Below the pieces are notes generated by a model. That model worked only from the letters and a program-made list of their open reading frames with translations, ran no database searches and was not told where the DNA came from. Positions 1-10,302 of a stretch of 64,000 nucleotides of DNA are shown piece by piece; within the stretch, counting starts at the first letter, position 1; the number at the start of each line of letters is the position of its first letter. The translations under genes and the position numbers were made by a program. The stretch is from positions 372,001 to 436,000 of the forward strand of contig JAJNNX010000047.1 in NCBI GenBank assembly GCA_023159155.1. The letters are read 5' to 3'. Source of the DNA: Ustulina deusta (taxonomy: Eukaryota > Ascomycota > Sordariomycetes > Xylariales > Xylariaceae).

Positions 1-2695
1 TCTGGGCAATTCTTCGAAGAAACCCTGATGTGAATATAATCCAGCGGGAAAGCGGGTTAACCCCCCTTTCTCTAGCCATTTCGCGCGGCATGTCGGATAT
101 TGCCGAGGAGCTCATCCGGCGGGGGGCAGATATAAATCAAAATTCTTCTTGGTCTCCATTTGAGATGGCTGTGCGACACGCTTGTGTTAGTACAGACGGA
201 TCACTCAGTATGGCCAACCTTCTCCTTGACCGAGGAGTTAAAATAAATGAGGGTAACGAGAATGCGTAAGTTCAATGCCCCCACCCCGGCTAATTATGTT
301 GAATTTTCTGATCAGTTTACGCGAAGTGTATGGTGGCCACTTCAGATGAATAAATATTCCATCATGGAATATCTAGTTAGTCGAGGGATGGACCTAAACC
401 AAGTCATGAGGACGCGGCCGGCGCATTCCATACCCGACGTGAGAAATTTCCTGCTATTCTGAGCCCCCTTTCAATGGCGCTGGGAGGAGCTGCAACCCGA
501 AATAGGCCCTGTTGCCATCGCTACATTTTATTATTTCTAAGATCCCCTCTTGCCCTTGGCTAACGGTATCTATATACTCACGTCTCGCTTCCTTAGTCGG
601 ATGTTCCAGCTCTGACACCTATGCAATACGCAGCCTTGAAGGGCGATTTGAAAACTATCGAATTTCTATTCAACCTTGACGCTAGCCTCCACGGACCCCT
701 AGGAGGACAGGAAACAGCGCTTATACACAGTTTAAGATCCAACAACCCGTTAGCAGCCGAATTTCTATTAGATCATGGCGCCATTCCAGACACTGCAGAT
801 GGTCACAGCGCTCTTCATATCGCGATCACGAGGGGCTTCTCGACTTTGGTCCCTGTACTGCTGAGGCATGGTGCGGATGTGAATGCTAACGAGATGGGAG
901 AAAGCCCCCTTGCCGCCGCTGTTAGGGCTAAAGACGACCTCCTGGCTCCGCTACTAATGAAGCTCGGTGCGCACTTTTTATTGAGTGACCAACGAATACT
1001 CTGTGATACTATACGACATGGGACGATTGAAGACTTGAAAAAACTCTTTCATATGGGACTTAGTCCAGATGCCTCCGACAGCCACAATTGCGGCATCGCG
1101 GTAAGCTATACTCAGGCTTGTATTGTCGTAAGGAGGACTATCTCGTGTTTTAGATCGCTCCGCTTCCTTTAACGTATTATGACAAGATATCATCTATCGC
1201 TGACCATTTTATTAGGAAGCTATTTTGACAGGGAACAAGGAAGCCCTTGAGCTCTTGATAGAAGTGGGGGCAAATATCTATAAAAAGAGGCACCAGTACC
1301 TACTACAACAGGTCTGTCAGAGTGGTGATATGAAGGTGGCGGCAATTCTGCTCGATAACAGTTGCGACTTTGAGCCTTCCAGCGCTCTCGCGGCGGCTGT
1401 CGGAGTGGCTAACAACTACAAGATCGTCAAAATGCTTCTTGAGAGAGGAGCGAACGTTAGCAGTGACTGCTTCGCAAATGCAATAAACGCAGGCGCCGAG
1501 ATGCTAAGTCTCCTCCTTGATTTACCCATGACGTCGTCACAGAGAAGGGAATATCTGGGAAGGGCCCTTCAGTCGGCGGCATATGTACGGCACCATTCCG
1601 TATGCAAGTGGCTAATAGATGACTGTGGAGCAGATGTCAATTACGGTGGCGCTCTTCACGGAACAGCACTCCAAGCGGCCTTGGAGAGCGCGGCATCTCG
1701 TCACTTCGATGAGAATGAAGTCCTTATTGAGATGCTACTATCCCGAGGCGCTAACGCCAATCCTCCTTCAATGGACGAAGAGCTCGAAGGTGACGATTTG
1801 TCAGAGCCCAAGCTGACTTTATTGACCCACACTTCTCCCATATCACAAGCGCTGATGATTCAGCATACCCCCAAGGCGAAATATCTTGTCTCTATGCTTT
1901 TGGCGCACGGCGCAGACATCAACCTTACCGGAGGCGAGTATCATGCACCTTTACAAGTGGCAGCACGTTTTCATCCTTGCATGCTGGAATATATTTTGGA
2001 TGCTGGCGCGGATATTAACGCGGTTGGTGGTGCATTTGGCACTGCTCTACACGCTGCCGCCTTCCGGGGCAAATTTGAAGCTGTGAAAGTGTTGCTATCT
2101 CACGGTGCCGATGCGCGCATTATTGCTGGGAAGTATGTGAAAGAAAGATCTCTGGTTGTCAAATTCTTGGCTCGTCGATTTTGATACTTTGTCACAGGCA
2201 CGGATCTGTGTTGCACTCTGCAGTATATCGTTGTCCGTCGCCGTTTTCCTCGAAACATCATAGGCAAATCTTGGATCTATTGTTGGAAGCAGGTGCAGAC
2301 GTAAATTTCCAATGTGGAGAGTATGTCAATTTCAAGCACTCACCTCGATCATGTTTCTCAGGAACATATTTATGCTAACTCGATACCTAGATGTAAGTAA
2401 ATTCGTAGGACCGCACGCCCAGTGCGTAGTTCCTGACCGATGGGGCTTCACTTCTAACTGGAGCCTAGATGGTTCAGCTATCCAAGCAGCGGTAGTGGGT
2501 GGTAACTTGGAGGCGCTGAAATGGCTCGTGGAGAACGGCGCAGACGTGAGAGCCCGAGGAGGGAAATGGGGCAATGTCTACCGCGCGGCGTGCAGAAACA
2601 TATCGAACAAGGACAGGGAGGTCCCATGGGATATTGTCAGCTGGCTTGAATTTCATTATGGTCGAGATGGTTGGGAAGATGACACGAAAGACTAA
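1..2695 (+). CDS. Ankyrin-repeat protein, 5' end outside window
   Basis: Multi-exon ankyrin-repeat gene open at the left edge. My exon model is <1-265, 327-438, 597-1100, 1216-2132, 2198-2320 and 2362-2695. The introns at 1101-1215 and 2133-2197 have clean donors, acceptors and matching phase. The junctions near 266-326 and 2321-2361 are less sure. Ankyrin repeats recur throughout, with the usual alternation of T-P-L/A-L-x-x-A helices and loops ending in G-A-D-V/I-N (for example near 120-135, 870-885, 1740-1755, 1905-1925, 2290-2310). No NACHT, HET or kinase domain is visible in the part present. The repeats suggest a protein-binding scaffold; the partner is unknown. Such proteins are expanded in Pezizomycotina, often as the C-terminal part of larger STAND-type receptors, so the missing N-terminus matters. 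Confidence 0.8.
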
Positions 2696-3456
2696 GCTGA
2701 TATTGCTGTATACCTCTGGAATGGTTACACGGCTCTTAACACAACTACGCATTGCCCTAAACGAACGAGAGTAGAGCCATAGCATCAGGCCACCAACACC
2801 ACACTGACTGGAACCATTGAGATGGAATAGCACAAGATATGCGACTAAGATCTAGGCGGAGGGTTTATTGTTGATATCGTATCGGGTGATCGTCATGGTG
2901 CAGATGCTACGCCAAGAATCGTCTAGGTCGCCCACCGACTGCTAATCTATCTTCCATACTATGACAAGCTGACGTTAGCAAACCCGTATTCAACAACAAA
3001 AAAGCGGGCCTGGATAAATACGAACTAACTCCCTCCTAGATGCTGACCGACTTATTGGACCAATTACGGGAAGAATTAGACAGGCGATTTGTGAAAGGGT
3101 CATGAGCCTGGGAGCCGGATTTGGGAGATCTGAAGGATCCGGGTATAAAGTATTTGGAGAGTATGAGCCTTTAATTTCTCGGGATTAATACCCTAAATGA
3201 GGGACGGAGTTTCATAGTATAAATACCTACCTGGTGAAGGTAGGGGATGATTTGCTTTACTCAATTGACTATTTAATCAACCGCGGCTTCAAACCTGCGA
3301 GATACGATAATCTGTTTACTCGCTAACAAACCTCCAAACAAACGCATTGCGCAGAACAGAAGCCCTCCAAACTTCCATTCAATTTACCTCTCTACCATAA
3401 GCGCGCCATACCGACGCCAATTACCCACAACAACCACTCATCTTCGATATAATACA
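2696..3456. other. Intergenic, promoter side of the small secreted protein gene
   Basis: No supported gene. A TATA-like stretch (tataaata, about 3220-3227) lies about 235 bp upstream of the next ATG. A pyrimidine and CAA-rich leader precedes that ATG, as is usual for fungal 5' UTRs. Confidence 0.5.
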
Positions 3457-3804
3457 ATGCGCACACCAACCGTCCTAGCCCTCGCGCTAGCAATCCTCCC
3501 GACGGCGCTCTCCTTCCCATCGTGTGACCCAAGCTGCAAGTTGTGCGGCCTGTACTGCAACGAGGGATGCACGGCGCCGCTCGACCTCACCGAGTGTAAC
3601 CGGTGTCTGTACTGCCGGCGGGAGTCGTCGTCGTGCGGCTTCGTGGACATCGGCGGCTCGTGGTCTGAGGACCCGCCCGACCCGGCATACTGCGCCATGT
3701 GCTCCGAGGGCTGCCATTGCTATATCGATGCCATGTGTTACGATAATACTACTATTACTACTACGGCTTCGCCTTCGCCGTCTGCTTCGCCCTCGTTGCG
3801 GTAG
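3457..3804 (+). CDS. Small cysteine-rich secreted protein
   Basis: Single-exon frame of 115 residues from an ATG in good context (aatacaATG). Residues 1-19 form a classic signal peptide ending A-L-S, with predicted cleavage before F-P-S-C. The mature part is short and carries 14 cysteines in about 75 residues, in closely spaced groups (C-x3-C-x2-C-x3-C-x3-C, then C-x2-C-x2-C, and a later C-x2-C-x3-C-x-C). The last 20 residues are a Thr/Ser/Pro-rich tail. The gene body is clearly more GC-rich than its flanks. Export is likely, and many disulfides suggest a compact stable fold. I recognise no named family. Candidate roles are effector, antimicrobial peptide or surface protein, all by inference. 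It stands alone between the ankyrin gene and a decayed membrane-protein gene. Confidence 0.75.
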   Translation: MRTPTVLALALAILPTALSFPSCDPSCKLCGLYCNEGCTAPLDLTECNRCLYCRRESSSCGFVDIGGSWSEDPPDPAYCAMCSEGCHCYIDAMCYDNTTITTTASPSPSASPSLR

Positions 3805-4384
3805 GGTTGAGTTTGTGAGCAGATATAGCGTTTATGCAAGTCGGTAACTCGCGACGTCTGTAGCGAACCTGGGTGCTGTGACGGGTAGGAAAGGATCATT
3901 AGGCGTGCATCTCGTTGCGCACCTTAGCTACTCTACCTGAAGGGGCGAATCGCGACTGGCGATCTATGCGAAAGGCAGGAAGCTGCCATGTCATTCTCGG
4001 GGGATTCAGTTGAATCGCTACAAGCCGCTGCATATAAAGTCGCTGATTATAACGTTTGTATATAAGAGATAACATATAACCCATCACCCGCTTTCCGTAG
4101 ACTATTACAGGAAAACATTTTACCATCATGGCCTCCCTCAAACGTCCACGACCAGTATTAATTGGTCCTCATTACTTGCAATTTACCCGTAATACTACAT
4201 GTATGCATGAACTCTCATTTCATAGCATTTTGGGCGTTGTCATTGCCGGACTGTTGAGGCTCGGAATTCTGCTCTAGGATCTAATCAGACATCTCACTTT
4301 ACATTATCAGGGGTGCGATCTACCTTGATGCCCTTCCTCCTCCCCTTCTGCTAGATCTGTGTCTTGAGGCAAACAATTGTAGGC
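3805..4384. other. Intergenic between convergent genes
   Basis: Contains the 3' regions of the small secreted protein gene (plus) and the membrane-protein pseudogene (minus). I see no further gene. Confidence 0.5.
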
Positions 4385-6819
4385 TTAGAGCAACTGGTCG
4401 CTCCCTTGGTGGGAAGCAGTTGACTGAGAGGGCTGTAGTGATCGGGTACTGGACGTAACAGTCGGACTCGATGCACCTTTTGTCTGTATAGGGCTTTGCA
4501 CGGTATTCGGTACCTCGATAGAGCTCTGGGGATCGTTGAGAACCCCGTTCTCTGGACTTGATGGTTGGAAAATGGGATGATCCGGATTTGTAATGTCCAA
4601 AGGCCCTAGCAATTCATTTGCCTTCGTGCTTGGGACCGTGCTAGTGCAGTTAGACCAGGTACCGAATCCAGCTTCCTCCTGCGCCAAACGTTGTAGTTGT
4701 AGAGTAGAATTGCTGGTCCATTCTAGATGTTCGTATTTTTTGTATCCCCTTTTCTCATATAAACATGTAGATACCAGCCCTATTAAATAAGACGTTACGA
4801 TTAAAGAACTACTGACTGAAAAGGTAAAGACAAGACCAAAAAGACTAAAAGACCCATAAGCAGAAGTGCGCATTTTCTGTTACTGATTAGCAACCGCTAT
4901 TGCGGGAGTTGAAGTGCAAAGGAGAACATTTTGCACTTACCTGACTGTCACACACCTTTCTCAATTCTGGTGTGGTATAGTTGACACGTTGACTTAATAT
5001 GGCTGAATCAGTTGGGCCGTAGGCATGGCTTAAAAATGATGCTTGGCGGGCTGCCATCGATATGTCCCACCAATGAGCCACATCAAGTTGCCATTGATCC
5101 GTTTCTAAGAGATGTTGAATCCCACCGGCCAAATATCTCTGTGAGAATAGACTTGCTGGCCCAAGCTGGACTATTAAATGGTAAATAATCAGATCGGAAG
5201 TAGCGTCAGCAAAATAGGTGAAGCGAGCTGCTGTCCAGGTCGCGGCGTTGCCGACTGCAACATCAGCATAGTTCATATCAAAGAGGCCAGCAACGCTAGC
5301 AGTAGTATTGCATAGACTAGCTAGAGGGCCACATGATCGATTCCCGGACATAAAATTGCAGAATTGGTATTGATCGATGCAACCTAGTGGAGATGATGGC
5401 TCTGACGGAAAATACTGGGGAGCACTTTCTGATTGGCTTCCACTAACCAGGCTCGTATTTCTAGGTATGGCTATTACTCGATACCATGCATCATCCGATG
5501 GCTCTTCGACAGTAACTCCGTTCCCAGAGAGGAAATATATAGTGATATCCGCATCATCTCGAAAGATGGAGTTGATTGGTAGGAAATTAGAGTCGTTTCA
5601 GATCTTTCTGTCCTCAACAAGGGCACTAGCTGATCTGTGGGCATTAACTCAGGAAAGATTCAATGAATGTAGAGATGTCAACACATGTCGAGCTGTGCTT
5701 AACTTACTGTAGATCAAAATTTAAGTAAGCCGAACCAGAACTGTTAGAAAGCACGAATGAGTACTGATCTTCGATAGATTTGGCTGCCCAAACATAGTCC
5801 TGGACTCCAGTAGGGCTGGTGGCATTGCCGTAGTAATATAGAGTCGCCTCTCCAAAAGATGTGTTACTTTGGCTGGTATAGCCCTTTGTAACCATTGGTG
5901 CACAGTGATAGACGTTCCTCCATAAAATCCGTTGATTCGGTGGTGAATTAAGCCCAAAGTGATTATGACTACTTAAATAGCCCGAATCAATGCGTAGATT
6001 CGAATAGCGGTTTCGACAGACATCATTATGGAAAGGACACTCTGCGTTTCTATCGATATTGCTAACGATTTGCTTCGTGACAAACCGACCACAGTCTAGC
6101 AAACCTCCGCCGCCGCTTGAGTAGCATTGCTGAGCGTAGTTTGCTGCACTTTTGATTTGTTCGCCATGGTAAGCGCCAGCATGGAGATTTTGGAGGGAGA
6201 GAAGCCGTGATCCTAAAACCGTCTGTCCGCAGTTCATGCTTTTAACCAAAACTTCATCTCCACTTGGAGTAAAGATATAAGAAGAAAAGCCACCTGCAAT
6301 AGTGAAGGAAAAAATACAGGCAGTCGCTACGGCGGCCGTACCCAGTGGGCGGAATTGTCCTGTTGAGTTTTTACCAACCCGTACGACATCGGCGAGCAAC
6401 CGTATACCGTCTTCAGGGGTAGACGAATTTCGTAGGACGACCTCATCGTAGTCCATAAGTTAGTACAAGCTTGATTGGAGTTATACTGCGGCGCGAGGTT
6501 CTAAGCAGTAACTACTTCCCCAACAATAACAAAGAACAAAGAAAGAGGACAGCCGAGAACCATTGAATTTCACCTGATATTGGTTGTATACAGCATTTTG
6601 TGGAGTTTCCTTGGAATAGGATCGGTGGAGAGCGAAGCATATGATTCTCCAAACACGTGTTGCCACAAATTCAATAAAGAACGCCGTGAACGCAACTAGC
6701 AGATCGGATTCTCGTCGACCTACTGTCAGAGTAGCTCCTAAAACCCGTCCACGGGACCAATTGATCCAGGTCCCAAGGTACACAGGATACTAGGTAGTTG
6801 CATTTGAACCGATGTTCAT
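4385..6819 (-). pseudogene. Fungal multi-pass membrane protein with two in-frame stops
   Basis: Four exons fit in phase on the minus strand: 6819-6574, 6441-5708, 5634-4941 and 4876-4385 (about 720 codons). Introns show GTGAAA, GTAAGT and GTAAGT donors and a TACTAAC branch site. The N-terminal part has the Y-L-G-T-W-x-N-W-S-R-G motif followed by hydrophobic segments, then a long extracytoplasmic region with paired cysteines and N-glycosylation sites, a C-terminal transmembrane helix (about 4860-4790) and a Ser/Thr-rich tail. This layout belongs to a common uncharacterised Pezizomycotina membrane-protein family. Two stops interrupt the otherwise continuous frame: TAG at 6792-6790, ten codons after the ATG, and TGA at 5600-5598 near the start of exon 3. 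Both could come from single C-to-T changes (CAG, CGA). An alternative first exon or an unrecognised intron could avoid one of them. Confidence 0.65.
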
Positions 6820-7219
6820 ACTGACTAGAAAGGCTTAAGACAACAGAGCAAAAATATATATGTGCTTAGATTTAAGAGCCATCAACGCGTGTGCTGACAC
6901 TGACTATTAATGCGAAGTTAGCTGCTCTTTATGTGGACTGCCTAGGCTAACTATGGTGGCGGAAACAAGCTATTCAAGCATTCGCTCGTCTGCTTAAACA
7001 ATACCAAAAATAGAAAGGAGCCTCACCTGCATTCAGCCTGGGAGGGGAAGCCTTCATCAACAGGAGGCGATGTTGATAAGGGAATAGCTAATGTAACACA
7101 TTTTTCTTTTTTGTTAAGCAGGTTGCTTTCTTAGACACCGATTATAGAGTGGTGCTAATTACACCGAGTTAGTTTTCAGTAAACAATTATATGCTTGTTT
7201 AAGCTATAATTAGGAACAA

Positions 7220-8760
7220 TTGCACATTAAAGAAGAAAGTACTGGTACAGTATATACAATAGCTGCAGACAGGTCAAACGCCCGACTTGACTACGTTCTA
7301 CTTTTAGTAGTGTTGCGGTATAGTGCTGCAGTTCTGTTCCGTAACAGGGAGCCAGAGTCTCGGAACAACGACCGCACTCTCGGCAGTGCTTGTTTCATCC
7401 TTGCCCAGATGGCAGCAGTGATAATATATCATGGTAATGAGCTCTTGGGTAGTCATATGTGCCTAACCAATAGAGAAAAGGCATCCCATAGAGACTAGCT
7501 TTGTTGCGACCATTCCGCCCTCGTTCATTATGGGAACGTCTAATGCAACAACGTTGTGCCCCGTCGAGATGAAAGTGGCCTATGAGGCTAAGGCGATCAA
7601 ATTATTTGGAGCTAAGGTCGGAAGTGGATAAGAGCAACAGGGTAATTTCCTGCTTAGCAAGAGACTCTCGAATAGGATTGCGTTTAAAATACCTAGTATA
7701 CGCACTAATGCGCTCGCCCCGGATTACCAAAAGCGCCCGAAGTTTATATAACTTCCACTGCGGCTCAGTTGTCTGCGGAGGCGGATACCTTTCGACCAGC
7801 TATCCATCTAACAGTACATGGACGCGACCGTATTACCTAGGGGTTAAGATATTCACATCCACCAAGAAGTCCACATCGAGGAGGAGAATTCAGGGTAGCA
7901 ATGCCCTACCATCGAAGAAAATGTCAAGGCATTCGGCATCACGTATTTCAGACTGGGGGGCAGAGGTTAGGGTATCGTCTTCAATGCTTTTAAAGTATAT
8001 AGTGGTTTACCGCGACGGTCCATCCTCCAGAAGACCGCATACGCCCGGCTGTATCCCCCCCCAATATTACTTACAACACGTCGTGGGAAGAACGGCGTAA
8101 AAAGCCGAGGCAGAACCTACCGGTTGTTGGCGGGGTAGCTTCTAGGAGGACCACTACCTTGCGTCGCAATGGCCCTTCAATACATCGTCTGTAACGACTC
8201 GCCTATTACAAGTAGATCTACTGAACTTACAGGCTGCTAAGTGGCAAAGCTCGGGTGTTGGGGCTCATCCGATATATTCCATTACCTACAACTACCTAGG
8301 TACTCTCTATACTGTACGTAGTTAACATAAACATAAGGGTAGAACTTCTAGCCCTTGTGCTGAAACAGTAGAGGCGTATCAGACGGTGTGGGTAAACGGA
8401 CTTAACAGTAGTCGGTCTCTCTTCGTAGACGGAGACCACCGCTGCAAGTCTGGGATGAGTGGGTGTACGACAACCGCGAACCCACGCTTCAGATGTGACA
8501 GAGTATATCATTGGGGAAATGTCGATTCGCTATCCGATAGGTCGCGGGTGGCGGGCTGCTGCCGCTAGGGTTAAGTTGCTTTATCTACCCCCCTTACTCG
8601 CCAGACCTCCATCCAATTGAGGAGTCCTTCGCCGAAATGAAAGTATGTTATCAGGCAAAACTAGGGGGAATAGCATCGCCGCAGATCGGTAGAATGTGCG
8701 GGCCCCTCTGAAATGGTGCTGGAATTGCTTTATATTTCAAGGGCTATTCTATGTTGTACT
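7220..8760 (+). mobile_element. Degenerate Tc1/mariner-type DDE transposase relic
   Basis: Plus-strand remains of a DDE transposase. The clearest part is 8580-8642, which reads F-I-Y-P-P-Y-S-P-D-L-H-P-I-E-E-S-F-A-E-M-K, the highly conserved block before the last catalytic acidic residue of Tc1/mariner and pogo-type transposases. About 30 codons upstream in the same frame, near 8466-8474, is Y-D-N, matching the second catalytic Asp (usually D-N-A). In-frame stops and frame changes separate these blocks, so no intact protein remains. The HTH-containing N-terminal part probably lay near 7580-8100, but this is only weakly visible. I could not find terminal inverted repeats, so the limits are approximate. 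Confidence 0.6.
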
Positions 8761-9117
8761 CTGACATACTAAGGTTAATATTGCTAACTGAAGTCCAATT
8801 TAGCTATATGTACTAAAAAACCAAGAGTTTATTTATGCGAAAAATCCGACGTGTCGCCTATACGCTTTAATTAGCAACTGTTAGCAGATGCTCCCAAGTG
8901 TGGCCATCACAGCCGACTTAATAGAATCTACACGGGATCCCGTGTCTGTATTATTGGGCACCACTTTCTATAAGGTCATTATTTAAGCCTGATCTGTTAC
9001 CAACCACCGACCATTTCTTTTTCTCTTTCTATTTTTCTTTTTTCAAATTTTTCAAATTTTTCAAAAATTAAAAAAAATTTATTTTTCAGTTTTTCCTCCC
9101 GATTTTGACATCAAGCC
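8760..9117. other. Intergenic with pyrimidine tract
   Basis: No gene seen. A long T/C-rich tract followed by T/A-rich sequence (about 9010-9095) precedes the ATG at 9118 and could serve as a promoter element for the possible gene there. Confidence 0.4.
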
Positions 9118-9649
9118 ATGGGGTACTTTAAGCATCAAATGATGGAGAGTATGTTGGAAGAACAGCGCGAAGAGCGCGAGGACCTCGAACTAACTCTGGA
9201 TGATATCGAAGCTGTTGGCGAGGATTTCAAATGGTACGTCAGAAGACCACTATAATGTCCCTTTGCCGGCAACTGAGAGACTCCCTCACAGTCCAAATGA
9301 ACGCTGCGACGAGTCAGTCTGCAGCAAGTCATGCTTCGCTCGCTCTTGCTTCGACTGGTGTCTTACGCATAGCCATCCGTCCGTGGAAGATGTGGACGGC
9401 ACGGTTTCCGTTACAGTCGGGTACTCTACAAGGGATGATCAAGGGCGATTGGTGTGTCGGACAGAAGTCGAACAACGACGACGATGCGGTCATGAGGAAG
9501 CCAGAGTTTCTGGGCGCGATTGCAAAGTCGTCGTATCTCCTTTCAGAGGCGATGACGTCGATGGAGTTGTGCTCACACCAGAGGGTCAGTTGTGGCAGTT
9601 CGAACACGAACGATATATGGGAGAAATCATGGCGCGCGAATCACCCTGA
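9118..9649 (+). CDS. Possible two-exon small protein with a Cys cluster
   Basis: ATG at 9118 opens a short acidic, Glu-rich helical N-terminus (residues 1-38). A GTACGT donor at 9234 and a CTCACAG acceptor ending at 9291 define a 58-nt intron in matching phase. Exon 2 (9292-9649) continues to a stop, giving 157 residues. The junction is followed by a cluster of six cysteines with spacings C-x4-C-x4-C-x3-C-x4-C-x3-C, which could bind metal. No family is recognised. Another frame is open over 9231-9680 and a minus frame over 9607-9329, so the coding choice is not secure. The intron size and phase plus the Cys cluster favour this model. Confidence 0.4.
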
Positions 9650-9775
9650 AGGGCATCGGCACTGTTTTGGTTACACATAAGCATGTGTCTGTGAAGAAAT
9701 ACTTCCATAGGACTCTGCAAAGAGGAACAATAGACTTTCATGTCTAGTTAGTTCTCACCTCTGTCTATTCATCGT

Positions 9776-9801
9776 TCTCTCTCTCTCTCTCTCTCTCTCT
9801 A
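9776..9801. repeat. (TC)n microsatellite
   Basis: Uninterrupted CT dinucleotide run of about 26 bp in the intergenic region between the small gene and the secreted propeller gene. Confidence 0.9.
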
Positions 9802-10302
9802 TTGGAATAAGTGGGAATAATCACACAACCGGATCTGAAGCACAGATGTGACGTTGCCAAAGAACTTCGGTGCAAGGTCTTAGCTGTCTATTAGGAACGA
9901 GGATGGAATTTCTGGGTTGTTCTTGAAGGTAGAGGCCATCATCAGATATCTGTAGTGTCATCACTATCGTCCTCGTTGTTTATATAAATCACTCCTATTT
10001 CTTCACCGGGGTGGCAAGCAACTTAGCCAGATCCACGCTAGCCATCCCTTTAACTTCAATCCACGCAACGTAAAACTATATAAACGAAGATAAAAATACT
10101 ACTGTTTGTCTCGGCTGCGGACTCATTCATCGCCAAAACCGCGCAAAACTTACGGGCCGCAAATAACTATCGAGGGAATGCTCGGAAGCCGTGTCTCGCT
10201 CATGCCACTGCAGGGACCGCCGACGACCGCAGAACAACCAATCGAGTCGGGAGTCAAGAGGTCGTGGGCCCGGGGACTGCAGAATCCGCGATCCAAACGA
10301 GA

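Noticed and set aside
7582..8100. 172-codon plus frame
   Set aside because: Arg/Ser-rich chance frame within the Tc1/mariner relic; the conserved transposase block is in a different frame.
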